A DNA stretch of 64,000 bases from Flavobacteriaceae bacterium MAR_2010_72 (GTDB lineage Bacteria > Bacteroidota > Bacteroidia > Flavobacteriales > Flavobacteriaceae): positions 3,347,344 to 3,411,343 of the forward strand of contig QXCW01000002.1 in NCBI GenBank assembly GCA_003550275.1. The letters are read 5' to 3'. The position numbers and the translations under genes are program-made. The notes under the pieces are model-generated. The model had not been told where the DNA came from, did not search any database, and worked only from the letters and a program-made list of their open reading frames with translations. Of the stretch, positions 1 to 9,236 are shown one piece after another (the stretch's first letter is position 1; each line of letters opens with the position of its first letter).

Positions 1-224
1 TGGCGTCTCCTGGAGTGGCGGGAGTGGCGGCTTTGATTCGATCACAATATCCTCATTTAACGGCTTCACAAGTCAAGCACATTATCATGTCGTCTGGGTT
101 GACATTAACTCCTAAAGTCATTGTTGGCGGAAGCCCTAATAACATAAAACCATTAAATGAACTTTCAAAATCTGGTAAAATTGTAAATGCTTACAATGCC
201 TTGATTATGGCTTCAAAACTATAA
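1..224 (+). CDS. Subtilisin-like serine protease (S8), C-terminal fragment
   Basis: Only the last 70 or so codons are in the window; the gene starts upstream. The first complete codons, from base 3, read ASPGVAGVAALIRSQYP, preceded by the tail of an ATG codon. This is the segment just after the catalytic serine of family S8 peptidases (family pattern GTSMASPxVAG), so the catalytic Ser itself lies just outside the window. The chain ends about 50 residues later with no T9SS sorting domain, so it is probably a periplasmic or surface protease. An M1 metallopeptidase follows after 15 bp on the same strand, suggesting co-transcription of two proteolytic enzymes. The family call is firm; the substrate cannot be told. 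Confidence 0.85.
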   Translation, partial: ASPGVAGVAALIRSQYPHLTASQVKHIIMSSGLTLTPKVIVGGSPNNIKPLNELSKSGKIVNAYNALIMASKL

Positions 225-239
225 AAATTTAATTTCCTT

Positions 240-2159
240 ATGTTCAATTTACAATTCATAAAAAATATTATTGTTCCTTTTGTTTGTGTGATGTCGTTTT
301 GGCTTCATGCTCAAAATTCAGAATTGAATCCTGTATCAAAAAACTCTGGTTATTGGCAACAGCACGTTGATTATACCATGGAAATTGATATGGATGTTAA
401 TTCCTATCGATATAATGGGACACAAAAATTGGTGTACACTAATAATTCGCCAGATGTTTTAAATCGCGTTTTTTACCATTTATATCCAAATGCTTTTCAG
501 CCAGGTAGCGAGATGGATGCGCGCTTGCATACCATCGCAGACCCAGATAGAAGAATGGTTAACAATCTTGGAACAAAAGAAATCCCCATTTATGAAAGCA
601 GGATAGCCAAATTAAAACCTAATGAAATTGGTTATATAAATGTCACTTCACTAAAACAAAACGGAGCTGTTCTCAACTATAAAACCGTTGGCACAATTTT
701 GGAAGTTGAACTTGAGGCGCCTATTAAACCGGGCGAACAAACCACTTTTGATATGGTTTTTAATGCCCAGGTACCCATACAGATTAGGCGCTCAGGAAGA
801 AACAATAAAGAAGGCATCGCTTTGTCTATGGCACAATGGTATCCTAAATTAGCCGAATACGATACCGAGGGCTGGCACACCAATCCATATATAGCTAGAG
901 AGTTTTATGGGGTTTGGGGCGATTTTGATGTTAAAATATCAATTGACAAAGACTATATTTTAGGAGGAACTGGGTATTTGCAAAATCCCAATGAAATAGG
1001 ATATGGATATGAAACAGGTCCTGTAAATCGTCCAAAGGGAAAGAAACTTACTTGGCATTTTAAGGCGCCTAATGTACATGACTTTTCTTGGGCTGCCGAT
1101 CCTGATTATCGTCATGATACGCTTCAAGTTCCAGATGGTCCTTTATTACACTTTTTGTATAAAAAAACAATGTCCTCAAAGAAATTGGAGAATTGGAAAA
1201 ACTTACAACCAAAAACCGCTGAATTAATTCAATATTACAGTAGTCTTATTGGTACATACCCTTATCAACAATATTCAGTTATACAGGCTGGTGATGGAGG
1301 AATGGAATACAACATGTGTACATTTGTTTATGGAGAAGGGTCATTTAAAGGATTGTTTTATGGTGTTATCGCCCATGAAATGGCCCATGTTTGGTTTCAG
1401 TTTATTTTAGCCAATAATGAGTCCAAACATCCTTGGATGGACGAGGGCTTTGCAACTTATATTGAATACAAGGCTTTAAATGAATTGTTTAACGAAACAG
1501 CTTCAAATCCATGGGAAAAATCATATAGCGCCTATGATTATATTGTGAAATCTGGCTTTGAACAAGCACAAACAACCCACTCAGACGCCTACAATTATAA
1601 TATTTCTTATTCAGTAGCATCCTATTATAAAGGGGCTTTATTTTTAACACAATTGGGCTACATTATCGGTGAAACTAATTTGGATAACACTTTAAAAAAT
1701 TACTCTTCAGAATGGAAATTTAAACACCCAAGTCCGAATGATTTTATTAGGGTTGCAGAAAAAACCTCTGGTTTGGAATTGGATTGGTATCTTATGAATT
1801 GGGTTCAAACCACAAATACAATTGACTATGGCGTCCTTTCTATAGGTGAAAATGGTGATTCAACAAAAATTGTACTTGAACGCAATGGCCTCATGCCGAT
1901 GCCGCTCGATATAGAAATAGAGCTCACCAATGGAACCAAACAATTACTCTACATCCCTTTGCGTGATATGCGAGGACACAAACCGCTTTCCAACGAAACG
2001 CTCGTGTTAAAAGATTGGATTTGGGCATACCCTTCGTATAGCTTTACAATTGATGTTCAAAAAGAACAGATAAAATCGATAACAATAGACCCTAAAGGGT
2101 TAATGGCTGATGTTAATAAAGAAAACAATAAAAAACTACTCATCGATAAGTCAGAATAA
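240..2159 (+). CDS. M1 family zinc metallopeptidase (aminopeptidase N-like)
   Basis: A 639-residue secreted gluzincin. The N-terminus has a hydrophobic signal segment ending near HAQN. The zinc site HEMAH lies at residues 379-383 with the third ligand in WMDE (Glu402), giving the exact HEXXH-X18-E spacing of family M1. Upstream, GDGGMEY (351-357) occupies the place of the GAMEN exopeptidase motif, here in the GGMEY form. M1 enzymes remove N-terminal residues from peptides; with a signal peptide this one should work in the periplasm or at the outer membrane. It lacks a T9SS tail. It lies 15 bp after the S8 protease gene. Whether it is a true aminopeptidase is inferred from family membership. 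Confidence 0.93.
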   Translation: MFNLQFIKNIIVPFVCVMSFWLHAQNSELNPVSKNSGYWQQHVDYTMEIDMDVNSYRYNGTQKLVYTNNSPDVLNRVFYHLYPNAFQPGSEMDARLHTIADPDRRMVNNLGTKEIPIYESRIAKLKPNEIGYINVTSLKQNGAVLNYKTVGTILEVELEAPIKPGEQTTFDMVFNAQVPIQIRRSGRNNKEGIALSMAQWYPKLAEYDTEGWHTNPYIAREFYGVWGDFDVKISIDKDYILGGTGYLQNPNEIGYGYETGPVNRPKGKKLTWHFKAPNVHDFSWAADPDYRHDTLQVPDGPLLHFLYKKTMSSKKLENWKNLQPKTAELIQYYSSLIGTYPYQQYSVIQAGDGGMEYNMCTFVYGEGSFKGLFYGVIAHEMAHVWFQFILANNESKHPWMDEGFATYIEYKALNELFNETASNPWEKSYSAYDYIVKSGFEQAQTTHSDAYNYNISYSVASYYKGALFLTQLGYIIGETNLDNTLKNYSSEWKFKHPSPNDFIRVAEKTSGLELDWYLMNWVQTTNTIDYGVLSIGENGDSTKIVLERNGLMPMPLDIEIELTNGTKQLLYIPLRDMRGHKPLSNETLVLKDWIWAYPSYSFTIDVQKEQIKSITIDPKGLMADVNKENNKKLLIDKSE

Positions 2160-2241
2160 TTCCATCATATTAAATATGACGCTATTGAATTGTTTGATTT
2201 ATGGTATCTAATTTACAATTCCTCATTACCTTTGAGCTGGT

Positions 2242-2619
2242 ATGAAATTTACGTTCGGAAAAAAAGATAAACTCAAAAGTCAAAAGCTTATAGAGCGCTT
2301 GTTTCTAGAGGGAAAATCTGTTTCAGCATATCCATTGCGTCTTGTTTATCTTCAAACTAATTTTGATGATGGCTCTACACTTAAGACGGGTGTATCTGTG
2401 AGCAAACGCAATTTTAAAAGTGCCGTACACCGAAATCGTATAAAGCGCCTATTAAGAGAGTCCTACAGGCTTAATAAACGCCTATATTTTAACAACATTA
2501 CAACATCTTATGCGTTAATGATTTTGTACATTGGTAAAGACAAACCAGATTATGACACGGTAAACACAAAAATGAAAACTGTGCTTTCATCCTTTCTTGA
2601 GAAAATTTCTCGAGATTAA
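2242..2619 (+). CDS. rnpA: Ribonuclease P protein component
   Basis: A 125-residue basic protein. It is recognised by the RNR motif region RNRIKRLLRESYR near residues 73-85 and by the N-terminal FGKKDKLKSQKLIERLF segment. RnpA binds the catalytic RNase P RNA and helps it remove 5' leaders from precursor tRNAs. rpmH, its usual upstream neighbour in many bacteria, is not adjacent; an M1 peptidase gene precedes it by 82 bp. The CtpA-like protease gene follows after only 13 bp, so the two are probably co-transcribed. Confidence 0.95.
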   Translation: MKFTFGKKDKLKSQKLIERLFLEGKSVSAYPLRLVYLQTNFDDGSTLKTGVSVSKRNFKSAVHRNRIKRLLRESYRLNKRLYFNNITTSYALMILYIGKDKPDYDTVNTKMKTVLSSFLEKISRD

Positions 2620-2632
2620 AATTAAGCTCAAA

Positions 2633-4267
2633 ATGAAAAAACTACTTAAAAAACACATTGTAATTCCTGCTTTATTAATTTCTATTTTTTTGACAGGATC
2701 GGCTTTTAAAAGCGATTTTTTTGAAGTGGCGAAGCAAATAGAAATTTTCACCACAATGTTCAAAGAGCTCAACATGAACTATGTGGACGACACCAACCCA
2801 GGAGATTTAATGGATACCGCTATAAAAAGCATGTTAAATGACTTGGATCCATACACCAATTTTATGAACGAGCAAGATATTGAAGCCGCTCGTATTAACA
2901 ATACTGGAGACTATACTGGCATTGGCGCCAGTGTTTTAACTTTAAAGGATAAACTTGTAATTGTAGAACCCTATAAAGGGTATCCGGCAGACAAAGCTGG
3001 ATTAAAAGCGGGTGACGAAATCATTAAAGTTGAAAATGTGGTCGTTGCTGATTTTAAGGACGATGCGGGTAATTTGCTGCAAGGAGCTGCGGGAACTTCG
3101 GTTAATTTGACTTATAAACGTCAAGGTAAAACAGAAACTACTGCCGTAAAACGTGAATCTGTAGAAATTCATGCCGTGCCTCATTTTTCGATGGTTGATG
3201 ACAAAACAGGCTATGTGGTGCTGCGTCAATTTAATGAGAAAGCTTCAACAGAAACTATTAATGCCATCCGTTCGCTTAAAAAAGAAGGCGCACAACGCCT
3301 TATTCTAGATTTAAGAGGTAATCCAGGCGGTTTATTGCATGAAGCTGTAAACATTGTAAATATTTTCGTTCCTCAAAATCAATTGGTGGTGACCACAAAA
3401 TCTAAAGTTAAAAAATACAACAAGACTTACTATACCCAAAAAGAGCCTCTTGACACCCAAATTCCTTTGGTGGTTCTAATTGATGGTCGAAGTGCATCTG
3501 CAAGTGAAATAGTCTCTGGGGCCTTGCAGGATTTGGATCGGGCGGTAATTGTGGGTGCACGAAGCTTTGGAAAAGGTTTGGTTCAACGTCCAAAACCTTT
3601 AGTTTATGGCACACAAATGAAAATCACCATTTCTAGATATTATACGCCTTCTGGTAGATGTATTCAGGCGTTGGACTATTGGGACAGGGATGGAGATGGG
3701 AATGCTACTCGAGTTAAAAAAGAAAACTACAACACATTTAAGACAAAAAATGGAAGAAATGTCTATGACGGTGGGGGTATTCAGCCCGATCTAGAATTAG
3801 AAAGTTCAGTTTATACTGCTATTACCAAAGCTATTTTAGATGAAAATTTAATATTCGATTATGCAACACAATATTACTATAACAATGCTGTAAAAGATCT
3901 CTCTTCATTTAAGTTTAGTGATACTGATTTTAATAGTTTTAAAACTTTCTTGAAAAGTAGAAATTTTAGTTTTGAAACCAAAACAGAAAAGGCATTTGAT
4001 GATGCCTTAAATGTTGCTATTCAAGAAAAAATAGTTGCCAATGTAGATAAGGAATACAATACATTGATTAGCGCCATTAATGCTTATAAAAGTAGAGCAA
4101 TTGATGATAATAAAGCCCAATTAAGCGCTTTGCTTTCTGATGAAATCATAAAGCGTTATTTTTATCGCGAAGGCCTGTATAAATACTATATCACCAACAA
4201 TCCGGAGATTCAAAAAGGGCTTGAAATTTTAAAAAGTCCTGTTACTTATGCTACCTTATTAGAATAA
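2633..4267 (+). CDS. S41 family C-terminal processing peptidase (CtpA/Prc-like)
   Basis: A 544-residue periplasmic serine protease with an N-terminal signal or anchor (basic MKKLLKKH, then a hydrophobic run), a PDZ domain at roughly residues 85-175 and the S41 core after that. The active site is visible: GRSASASEI with the predicted nucleophile Ser289, and FGKGLVQ with Lys314. The 25-residue spacing equals that of the Ser/Lys dyad of E. coli Prc. I chose the ATG at 2633; the frame is open to a TTG at 2597 inside rnpA, but the ATG gives a proper signal sequence. Family members trim the C-termini of envelope proteins. It lies 13 bp after rnpA. Confidence 0.93.
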   Translation: MKKLLKKHIVIPALLISIFLTGSAFKSDFFEVAKQIEIFTTMFKELNMNYVDDTNPGDLMDTAIKSMLNDLDPYTNFMNEQDIEAARINNTGDYTGIGASVLTLKDKLVIVEPYKGYPADKAGLKAGDEIIKVENVVVADFKDDAGNLLQGAAGTSVNLTYKRQGKTETTAVKRESVEIHAVPHFSMVDDKTGYVVLRQFNEKASTETINAIRSLKKEGAQRLILDLRGNPGGLLHEAVNIVNIFVPQNQLVVTTKSKVKKYNKTYYTQKEPLDTQIPLVVLIDGRSASASEIVSGALQDLDRAVIVGARSFGKGLVQRPKPLVYGTQMKITISRYYTPSGRCIQALDYWDRDGDGNATRVKKENYNTFKTKNGRNVYDGGGIQPDLELESSVYTAITKAILDENLIFDYATQYYYNNAVKDLSSFKFSDTDFNSFKTFLKSRNFSFETKTEKAFDDALNVAIQEKIVANVDKEYNTLISAINAYKSRAIDDNKAQLSALLSDEIIKRYFYREGLYKYYITNNPEIQKGLEILKSPVTYATLLE

Positions 4268-4322
4268 CCAAAAATATGATTACATAAAAAGGGTTATATT
4301 TAAACCTTAATAGCACCCCTTA

Positions 4323-5159
4323 ATGAAAAATCTAGCGTTTATTTTACTTTTAATAACGCAGTTGATTTCTGCTCAAATAACAGAATATCGACATGAGGTT
4401 TATTTTGAAACCGATGAATACATTGTGCCTCCAACCGAACAATACCGATTGTTATTGTTTTTCTCCCAATTAGAAGGTGTTGATATCGAAAAAATAGCTA
4501 TTTATGGCTTTACGGATGATCGTGGCAGCGATTCCTATAACATGGTGTTATCACAAAATCGGGCCAATTCAATCAAGGAAATTTTTTCCAATAATGAATT
4601 TGATGAGTCTAAAATAACCAACGTTGATGGAAAAGGGGAAATTCTTCTTAAGCTTGTAAAAGAAGCTGATCTCAATAAAGTTCGAGGATTAAATAGAAAA
4701 GTAGAAATAATTGTAATGCCTTATAATCCGCCTCGTGAAATTGTCGAGCCTGAAAAAAAAGACATTAAAACCATTTTAGCTGGCGAATTAAAAGCGGGTG
4801 ATAAGATTAAATTAGACAATATTTTATTTCAAACAGGGTATAGTGCAATTTTACCTGAATCAAAAAAAACCTTGCAAGATTTAGCCGAGGTTTTATTAAC
4901 TAGAACCGATATTTATTTTACAATTCAAGGTCATGTGTGTTGCACTCAAAACAGTAGAGACGCTATAGATCGTGCTACAAACCAAAGAAACCTATCGGTT
5001 TCTAGGGCGAAATTTATATATGATTATTTAGCCAAAAAAGGTGTAGATACAAGACGTATGAAATATGTAGGCATGCGCCGAAAATTTCCTCTTGGAGGCG
5101 AGCCTAAATACGACAGGCGAGTAGAAATATTGATAACCTATGCAGGAAAAAGTGAATAA
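4323..5159 (+). CDS. Secreted protein with two OmpA-like domains
   Basis: A 278-residue protein with a signal peptide (residues 1 to about 18, ending SAQ). It carries two tandem OmpA C-terminal-like domains, about 28-135 and 160-275. The second contains the peptidoglycan-binding style pattern ending in RRVEILI. The first has GFTDDRGSDSYN followed by SQNRANSIKEIF, also typical of the fold. Such domains hold outer-membrane or periplasmic proteins to peptidoglycan. There is no beta-barrel and no lipobox. The second domain carries an unusual CC pair (HVCCTQN), perhaps a disulfide. It ends directly against the convergent ElaA-type gene, with stop codons at adjacent bases. Confidence 0.85.
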   Translation: MKNLAFILLLITQLISAQITEYRHEVYFETDEYIVPPTEQYRLLLFFSQLEGVDIEKIAIYGFTDDRGSDSYNMVLSQNRANSIKEIFSNNEFDESKITNVDGKGEILLKLVKEADLNKVRGLNRKVEIIVMPYNPPREIVEPEKKDIKTILAGELKAGDKIKLDNILFQTGYSAILPESKKTLQDLAEVLLTRTDIYFTIQGHVCCTQNSRDAIDRATNQRNLSVSRAKFIYDYLAKKGVDTRRMKYVGMRRKFPLGGEPKYDRRVEILITYAGKSE

Positions 5160-5603
5160 TTAGTCTTTTATCATGGCTACATGAGGAATTCCGTCTTCTA
5201 AATATTCCTCGCCCACTTCATTGAACCCTAAATTATTGTAAAAGCGTTTTAAATAACACTGTGCAGAAAGTTTAATTCTTGACTGATTATAATGTGTTTT
5301 AATAGCTTCAACAGACGCCTTCATAATATCATAACCATAACTATGTTGGCGTTCGTTTTTAGCAACAATGACCCTTCCTATACTGGCTTCATCAAAATAT
5401 AAGCCTGCATTAAAAAGTCTCGTGTAGGCAACCAACTTTTGCTGTTTATAGCCCATCACATGAAGGGCTTTCTGATCTTTACCATCCAAATCCTGATAAA
5501 CACAGTTTTGCTCAACTACAAAAACCTCGCTTCTTAATTGCAAAATATCGTAAAGCTCTTGAGTGCTTAAATCTTGAAATGTTTTTATTTTGAAGTCTAA
5601 CAT
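5160..5603 (-). CDS. GNAT N-acetyltransferase, ElaA family
   Basis: A 147-residue GNAT-fold acetyltransferase. The N-terminal region with LRSEVFVVEQNCVYQDLDG and the later SIGRVIVAKNERQHSYG (acetyl-CoA pyrophosphate loop region) are typical of the ElaA subfamily. The acceptor substrate of ElaA proteins is not established. Its start codon overlaps the stop of the upstream cation-efflux gene (TGATG), so the two are translationally coupled in an operon with rpiB. Confidence 0.88.
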   Translation of the reverse strand: MLDFKIKTFQDLSTQELYDILQLRSEVFVVEQNCVYQDLDGKDQKALHVMGYKQQKLVAYTRLFNAGLYFDEASIGRVIVAKNERQHSYGYDIMKASVEAIKTHYNQSRIKLSAQCYLKRFYNNLGFNEVGEEYLEDGIPHVAMIKD

Positions 5604-6514
5604 CAGTCTTGAACTATAATTTCTTTTGGATCCTGTTTATTGAATTCTGGTTGTATGGTAACATGATTAATTTGAAATTGATCATGTAAAATCTGTTCTA
5701 TTTGATTTAAAATAGAATCAAATTCGGTTATACTAATGTCTTCAGTGAAATCAAGATGCGCTTCTAAATGAAATTCATCATCATTTAAACCCCAAATATG
5801 AACATGATGCAATCTATTCACTTTTGGAAGTTTATGAACCGCCCTAACCACCTCCTTTACATCAATGTGATCTGGTGTAAACAGCATTAACACTCGTGTT
5901 GAAGTTTTTAGCAAATCATATCCTACCCAAATTAAATACAAAGCTATCAAAAACGTAAGCACGCTGTCAACCCAAAATATCTGATAGAATTTCATTAATA
6001 AGCCACCTATTAAAACGGCCACACTAGCCATCATATCGGTTAAAAGGTGTAGGTAGGCTGATCTAATATTGATGTTTTTAACAGAATCCTTTTTTAATAA
6101 CAATACACTTAATCCATTCCCAATTATAGCAATAAAAGAAAGCCAAATAACTAAATTAGATTCTATTTCTTGTGGATTTCTAAATCGTTTTACGGCTTCA
6201 ATAATTAAAAGTATGGCAACAATTACCAAGGTTGAAGCATTAATAAATGCAGCTAAAATCTCTGCCCGTTTATACCCGAATGTTTTGTTAATTGATGCTT
6301 TTTGTTTAGCTAATTTTGAGGCTACATAGCTTATAATAAGAGAAAGTACATCACTAAAATTATGTAATGCATCACTTAATAGGGATAAACTGCCTGAAAT
6401 AATACCACCAATAACTTGAGCGGTAGTTATAACAATATTAAGTAAAATAGAAATGAATAAATTTCTATCCTTACCATCTTTAGGAATGTGGCTATGATGA
6501 TGTGAATGTCCCAT
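5603..6514 (-). CDS. Cation diffusion facilitator transporter (CzcD/ZitB-like)
   Basis: A 303-residue inner-membrane metal/proton antiporter. It has a His-rich N-terminus (HSHHHSH at 3-9), six predicted membrane segments, and the TM2 metal site SDALHNFSD with His51 and Asp55 in HxxxD spacing. A matching HLLTD motif is in TM5. A cytoplasmic C-terminal domain with more His residues follows (NRLHHVHIWGL). The H/D site suggests Zn2+ as the main substrate, as in ZitB-type members; this is an inference from the family. It is directly adjacent to rpiB upstream (1 bp) and overlaps the ElaA-type gene downstream. Confidence 0.93.
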   Translation of the reverse strand: MGHSHHHSHIPKDGKDRNLFISILLNIVITTAQVIGGIISGSLSLLSDALHNFSDVLSLIISYVASKLAKQKASINKTFGYKRAEILAAFINASTLVIVAILLIIEAVKRFRNPQEIESNLVIWLSFIAIIGNGLSVLLLKKDSVKNINIRSAYLHLLTDMMASVAVLIGGLLMKFYQIFWVDSVLTFLIALYLIWVGYDLLKTSTRVLMLFTPDHIDVKEVVRAVHKLPKVNRLHHVHIWGLNDDEFHLEAHLDFTEDISITEFDSILNQIEQILHDQFQINHVTIQPEFNKQDPKEIIVQD

Positions 6515-6949
6515 TTAACATTGCAACGGAATTTTATCCACTCTATTTTGATGGCGTCCTCCTTCAAACGGTGTTTCTAAAAAAGTGTCAACCATTTCTA
6601 TAGCTTGCTGAAGCGCGGTAAATCGTGAAGGAATACTTAAAATATTTGCATTGTTATGTTGTCTTGCTAAAGCAGCTATTTCCTTTGTCCAACACAATCC
6701 GGCTCTAACACCTTTATGTTTATTTGCGGTCATACTTACGCCATTACCGCTTCCACAAATCAAAATTCCAAAATCAACTTCGTTATTTTCAACATCATTA
6801 GCAACAGGATGTACAAAATCAGGATAGTCAACACTATTACTAGTGTTGGTCCCATGGTTTATAATATGGATACCTTTAGCTTCAAGATGTTTTACAATAG
6901 CTTGTTTATATTCGGTTCCTGCATGGTCATTTCCAATAGATATTTTCAT
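6515..6949 (-). CDS. rpiB: Ribose 5-phosphate isomerase B
   Basis: A 144-residue RpiB/LacAB family isomerase interconverting ribose 5-phosphate and ribulose 5-phosphate in the pentose phosphate pathway. Diagnostic segments are the N-terminal IGNDHAG (the family usually has GSDHAG), DYPDFVHPVA, and CGSGNGVSMTANK with the catalytic-base cysteine at the CGSGNG loop. It is the first gene of a tight minus-strand operon with the cation-efflux and ElaA-type genes. No strong -7 box was recognised upstream. Confidence 0.94.
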   Translation of the reverse strand: MKISIGNDHAGTEYKQAIVKHLEAKGIHIINHGTNTSNSVDYPDFVHPVANDVENNEVDFGILICGSGNGVSMTANKHKGVRAGLCWTKEIAALARQHNNANILSIPSRFTALQQAIEMVDTFLETPFEGGRHQNRVDKIPLQC

Positions 6950-7542
6950 AAATCAATTACTTTTATTAAGGTTATAAAATTACAAATTACAATTGTCAAT
7001 TACTATACTAATTAGTTGTTAATATCTATTGGTGAGAAACTCAAAACTAAATTTTTATTATTCGAAAAAAATCACAAGCGCAATCTTTATTTATATAAAC
7101 AAATTTTTTAATTGCTTTTTTTAGAGAAGTTATAAGCTAATGACGTGCTATAAATAAACACATATTTTCAAAATAAATATCAAATAAATTTTATTGGTAT
7201 TTGATGTTAACAGTTGTTAATATCATTTTAAAATCTAATGTAAATCAATCTTTTATATTATAACATACTGTTCATTACCTATTAGTAAAATGTCAATATT
7301 GAATTATCAAAACTTAAGTAGAAAAAGTTATTGCAACTATTAACAAGCCATTATAATCATCAATTTATTTTTAATTTTTAAAAAAGAATTTAATGATATT
7401 AATATATTAGTTAATAACTTTTATGTAGGAAATTACTTTATTTTTATGTAAATTATATGAAATTCATCGATAAAACATAAAAAAAATACGTTATAAAGTA
7501 AATCATCAGTATATTTCGTTTGTTATTATAAAACCTACTTTT
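6950..7542. other. AT-rich intergenic region with a repeated 13-mer
   Basis: A 593-bp gap between the divergent rpiB and propeller-protein genes. I see no supportable ORF or RNA gene. It is very AT-rich. The 13-mer AGTTGTTAATATC occurs twice in the same orientation, at 7014-7026 and 7212-7224. The second copy is half of an imperfect palindrome (7203-7224, 9 of 10 pairs). These are plausible regulator-binding sites for the downstream secreted-protein gene, but function is unproven. Confidence 0.5.
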
Positions 7543-9009
7543 ATGAAACTTATAATGTTAGTCCTTTTATTTCCAATTTTATTGTGTGGTCAAACAAAAA
7601 TAGGTCAAGATATTGATGGTGAATTGGTTAATGATTATTTTGGTTATAGCGTGAGCTTATCTGCAGATGGTTCTATTGTAGCTGTTGGAGCTTATGCTAA
7701 TGATGGTAATGGAAATGATTCAGGCCATGTCAGGGTTTTTCAAAATCAATCAGGCTCTTGGACACAAATAGGTCAGGATATTGATGGTGAATCAGCAGGA
7801 GATTTATCAGGTTATAGTGTTAGTTTATCAGCAGACGGTTCTATAGTTGCTATTGGTGCAACAAATAATAGCGGAGGAGGAGATGGTTCTGGGCATGTAA
7901 GAGTATATCAAAACCAATCTGGAACTTGGACGCAGTTAGGACAAGATATCAATGGTTCAGCGAGCTATACCTTATCTGGATGGTCTGTAAGTTTGTCTGA
8001 CGATGGTTCTTTTTTAGCGATTGGTGCTATTGGGTTTAGTGGACCAGGAGAATTTTTAGGTAGAGTACGAGTTTACGAAAATCAAGCTGGTACTTGGACA
8101 CAGGTTGGTCAAGATCTTAAAGGAGAAGCTAATTTTGATTTTTCAGGGTGGTCAACAAGTTTATCAGCAGATGGATCTATCCTAGCGGTAGGTGCTACTT
8201 ATAATGATGATAGTGGTGAGGATTCTGGCCATGTAAAGGTCTATGAAAATCAAGCGGGTACATGGGTTCAAATAGGAGATAATATCAATGGTGAGAATCC
8301 AGGAGATCAGTCAGGTTATAGTGTTAGTTTATCAAATGACGGTAGTATTGTAGCAATTTCAGCGACTTATAATGACGGGAGCGGCACCAATTCAGGCCAT
8401 GTTAGGGTGTATGAAAACCAATTAGGTGTTTGGACACAGATAGGACAGGATGTTGATGGTGAAGTTGCAAATGATCAGTCAGGCCAAGGTATTAGTTTAT
8501 CTGCTGATGGAACTATTTTAGCCGTTGGTGCATACAGTAATAGTATTAATGGAAGTAGTTCCGGGGTTGTTAAAGTTTATAAATATATAAGTGGAGTTTG
8601 GACACAAATAGGTGTTAGTATAGGCGGAGAAGCGGCTAATGACTGGTCTGGATGGTCTGTAAATATGTCGTATGACGGTTCTACAGTAGCAATAGGAGCT
8701 CCAAATAATGATGGAAATGGTAGTAATTCTGGTCAAGTAAGGGTATATGATTTAAATTCGGTGTTATCTACTAAACAGTTTGAAATAAGTAATTTTACCG
8801 TTTATCCTAACCCAGCAACTACAAGGGTTACGGTTAAAATGAATGATTCTGAAGTTTTAAGAAACATTAATCTATATAATCAAGTAGGGCAATTATTAGT
8901 ATCAACTAATGAAAAATATATTAATACATCAGATCTTGCTTCAGGAATTTACCATTTAGAAGTCATCACTGAAACAGGTAAAGCGTCCAAAAAAATAGTT
9001 ATAAAATAA
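7543..9009 (+). CDS. Secreted seven-repeat beta-propeller protein with T9SS type A sorting domain
   Basis: A 488-residue protein with a short signal peptide (about 1-16, ending LCG or CGQ). Seven tandem repeats of about 56 residues run from residue 20 to about 410. Each follows the pattern GQDIxGE...SGYSVSLSxDGSxVAxGA...SGHVRVYENQxGxWTQ. Seven units fit a closed seven-bladed propeller of the FG-GAP/integrin-like kind, with acidic and Asn-rich loops that could bind Ca2+. The last ~72 residues, starting FTVYPNP and ending KKIVIK, are a T9SS type A sorting domain, so the protein should be exported through the type IX system and attached to the surface or released. Binding partner unknown. A clear terminator follows. 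Confidence 0.88.
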   Translation: MKLIMLVLLFPILLCGQTKIGQDIDGELVNDYFGYSVSLSADGSIVAVGAYANDGNGNDSGHVRVFQNQSGSWTQIGQDIDGESAGDLSGYSVSLSADGSIVAIGATNNSGGGDGSGHVRVYQNQSGTWTQLGQDINGSASYTLSGWSVSLSDDGSFLAIGAIGFSGPGEFLGRVRVYENQAGTWTQVGQDLKGEANFDFSGWSTSLSADGSILAVGATYNDDSGEDSGHVKVYENQAGTWVQIGDNINGENPGDQSGYSVSLSNDGSIVAISATYNDGSGTNSGHVRVYENQLGVWTQIGQDVDGEVANDQSGQGISLSADGTILAVGAYSNSINGSSSGVVKVYKYISGVWTQIGVSIGGEAANDWSGWSVNMSYDGSTVAIGAPNNDGNGSNSGQVRVYDLNSVLSTKQFEISNFTVYPNPATTRVTVKMNDSEVLRNINLYNQVGQLLVSTNEKYINTSDLASGIYHLEVITETGKASKKIVIK

Positions 9010-9030
9010 AAACATACACTAATAAAAATT

Positions 9031-9062
9031 AAAAGGCTTACATGAAGATGTGAGCCTTTTTT
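9031..9062 (+). terminator. Rho-independent terminator after the propeller gene
   Basis: A 13-bp stem (one G-T pair) with a four-base loop GAAG, followed by a T run, 21 bp after the stop codon. Confidence 0.85.
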
Positions 9063-9236
9063 CTTAAATTAATACTAACTAAATCTTAAATTAATATTTA
9101 AAACGTAGTTTTGTAACAATCTTAATGAATTGATTTAAAAGAATTCATAATGATAATTGACACTTCAAAATAGAAACGTATTCGCCCGAATACAGAAATC
9201 AATTCAATTAAGTAGAATAAATGATTAAATATATAC

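Noticed and set aside
2597..2632. Upstream TTG start of the CtpA-like protease overlapping rnpA
   Set aside because: The ATG at 2633 gives a normal signal sequence and avoids the overlap.
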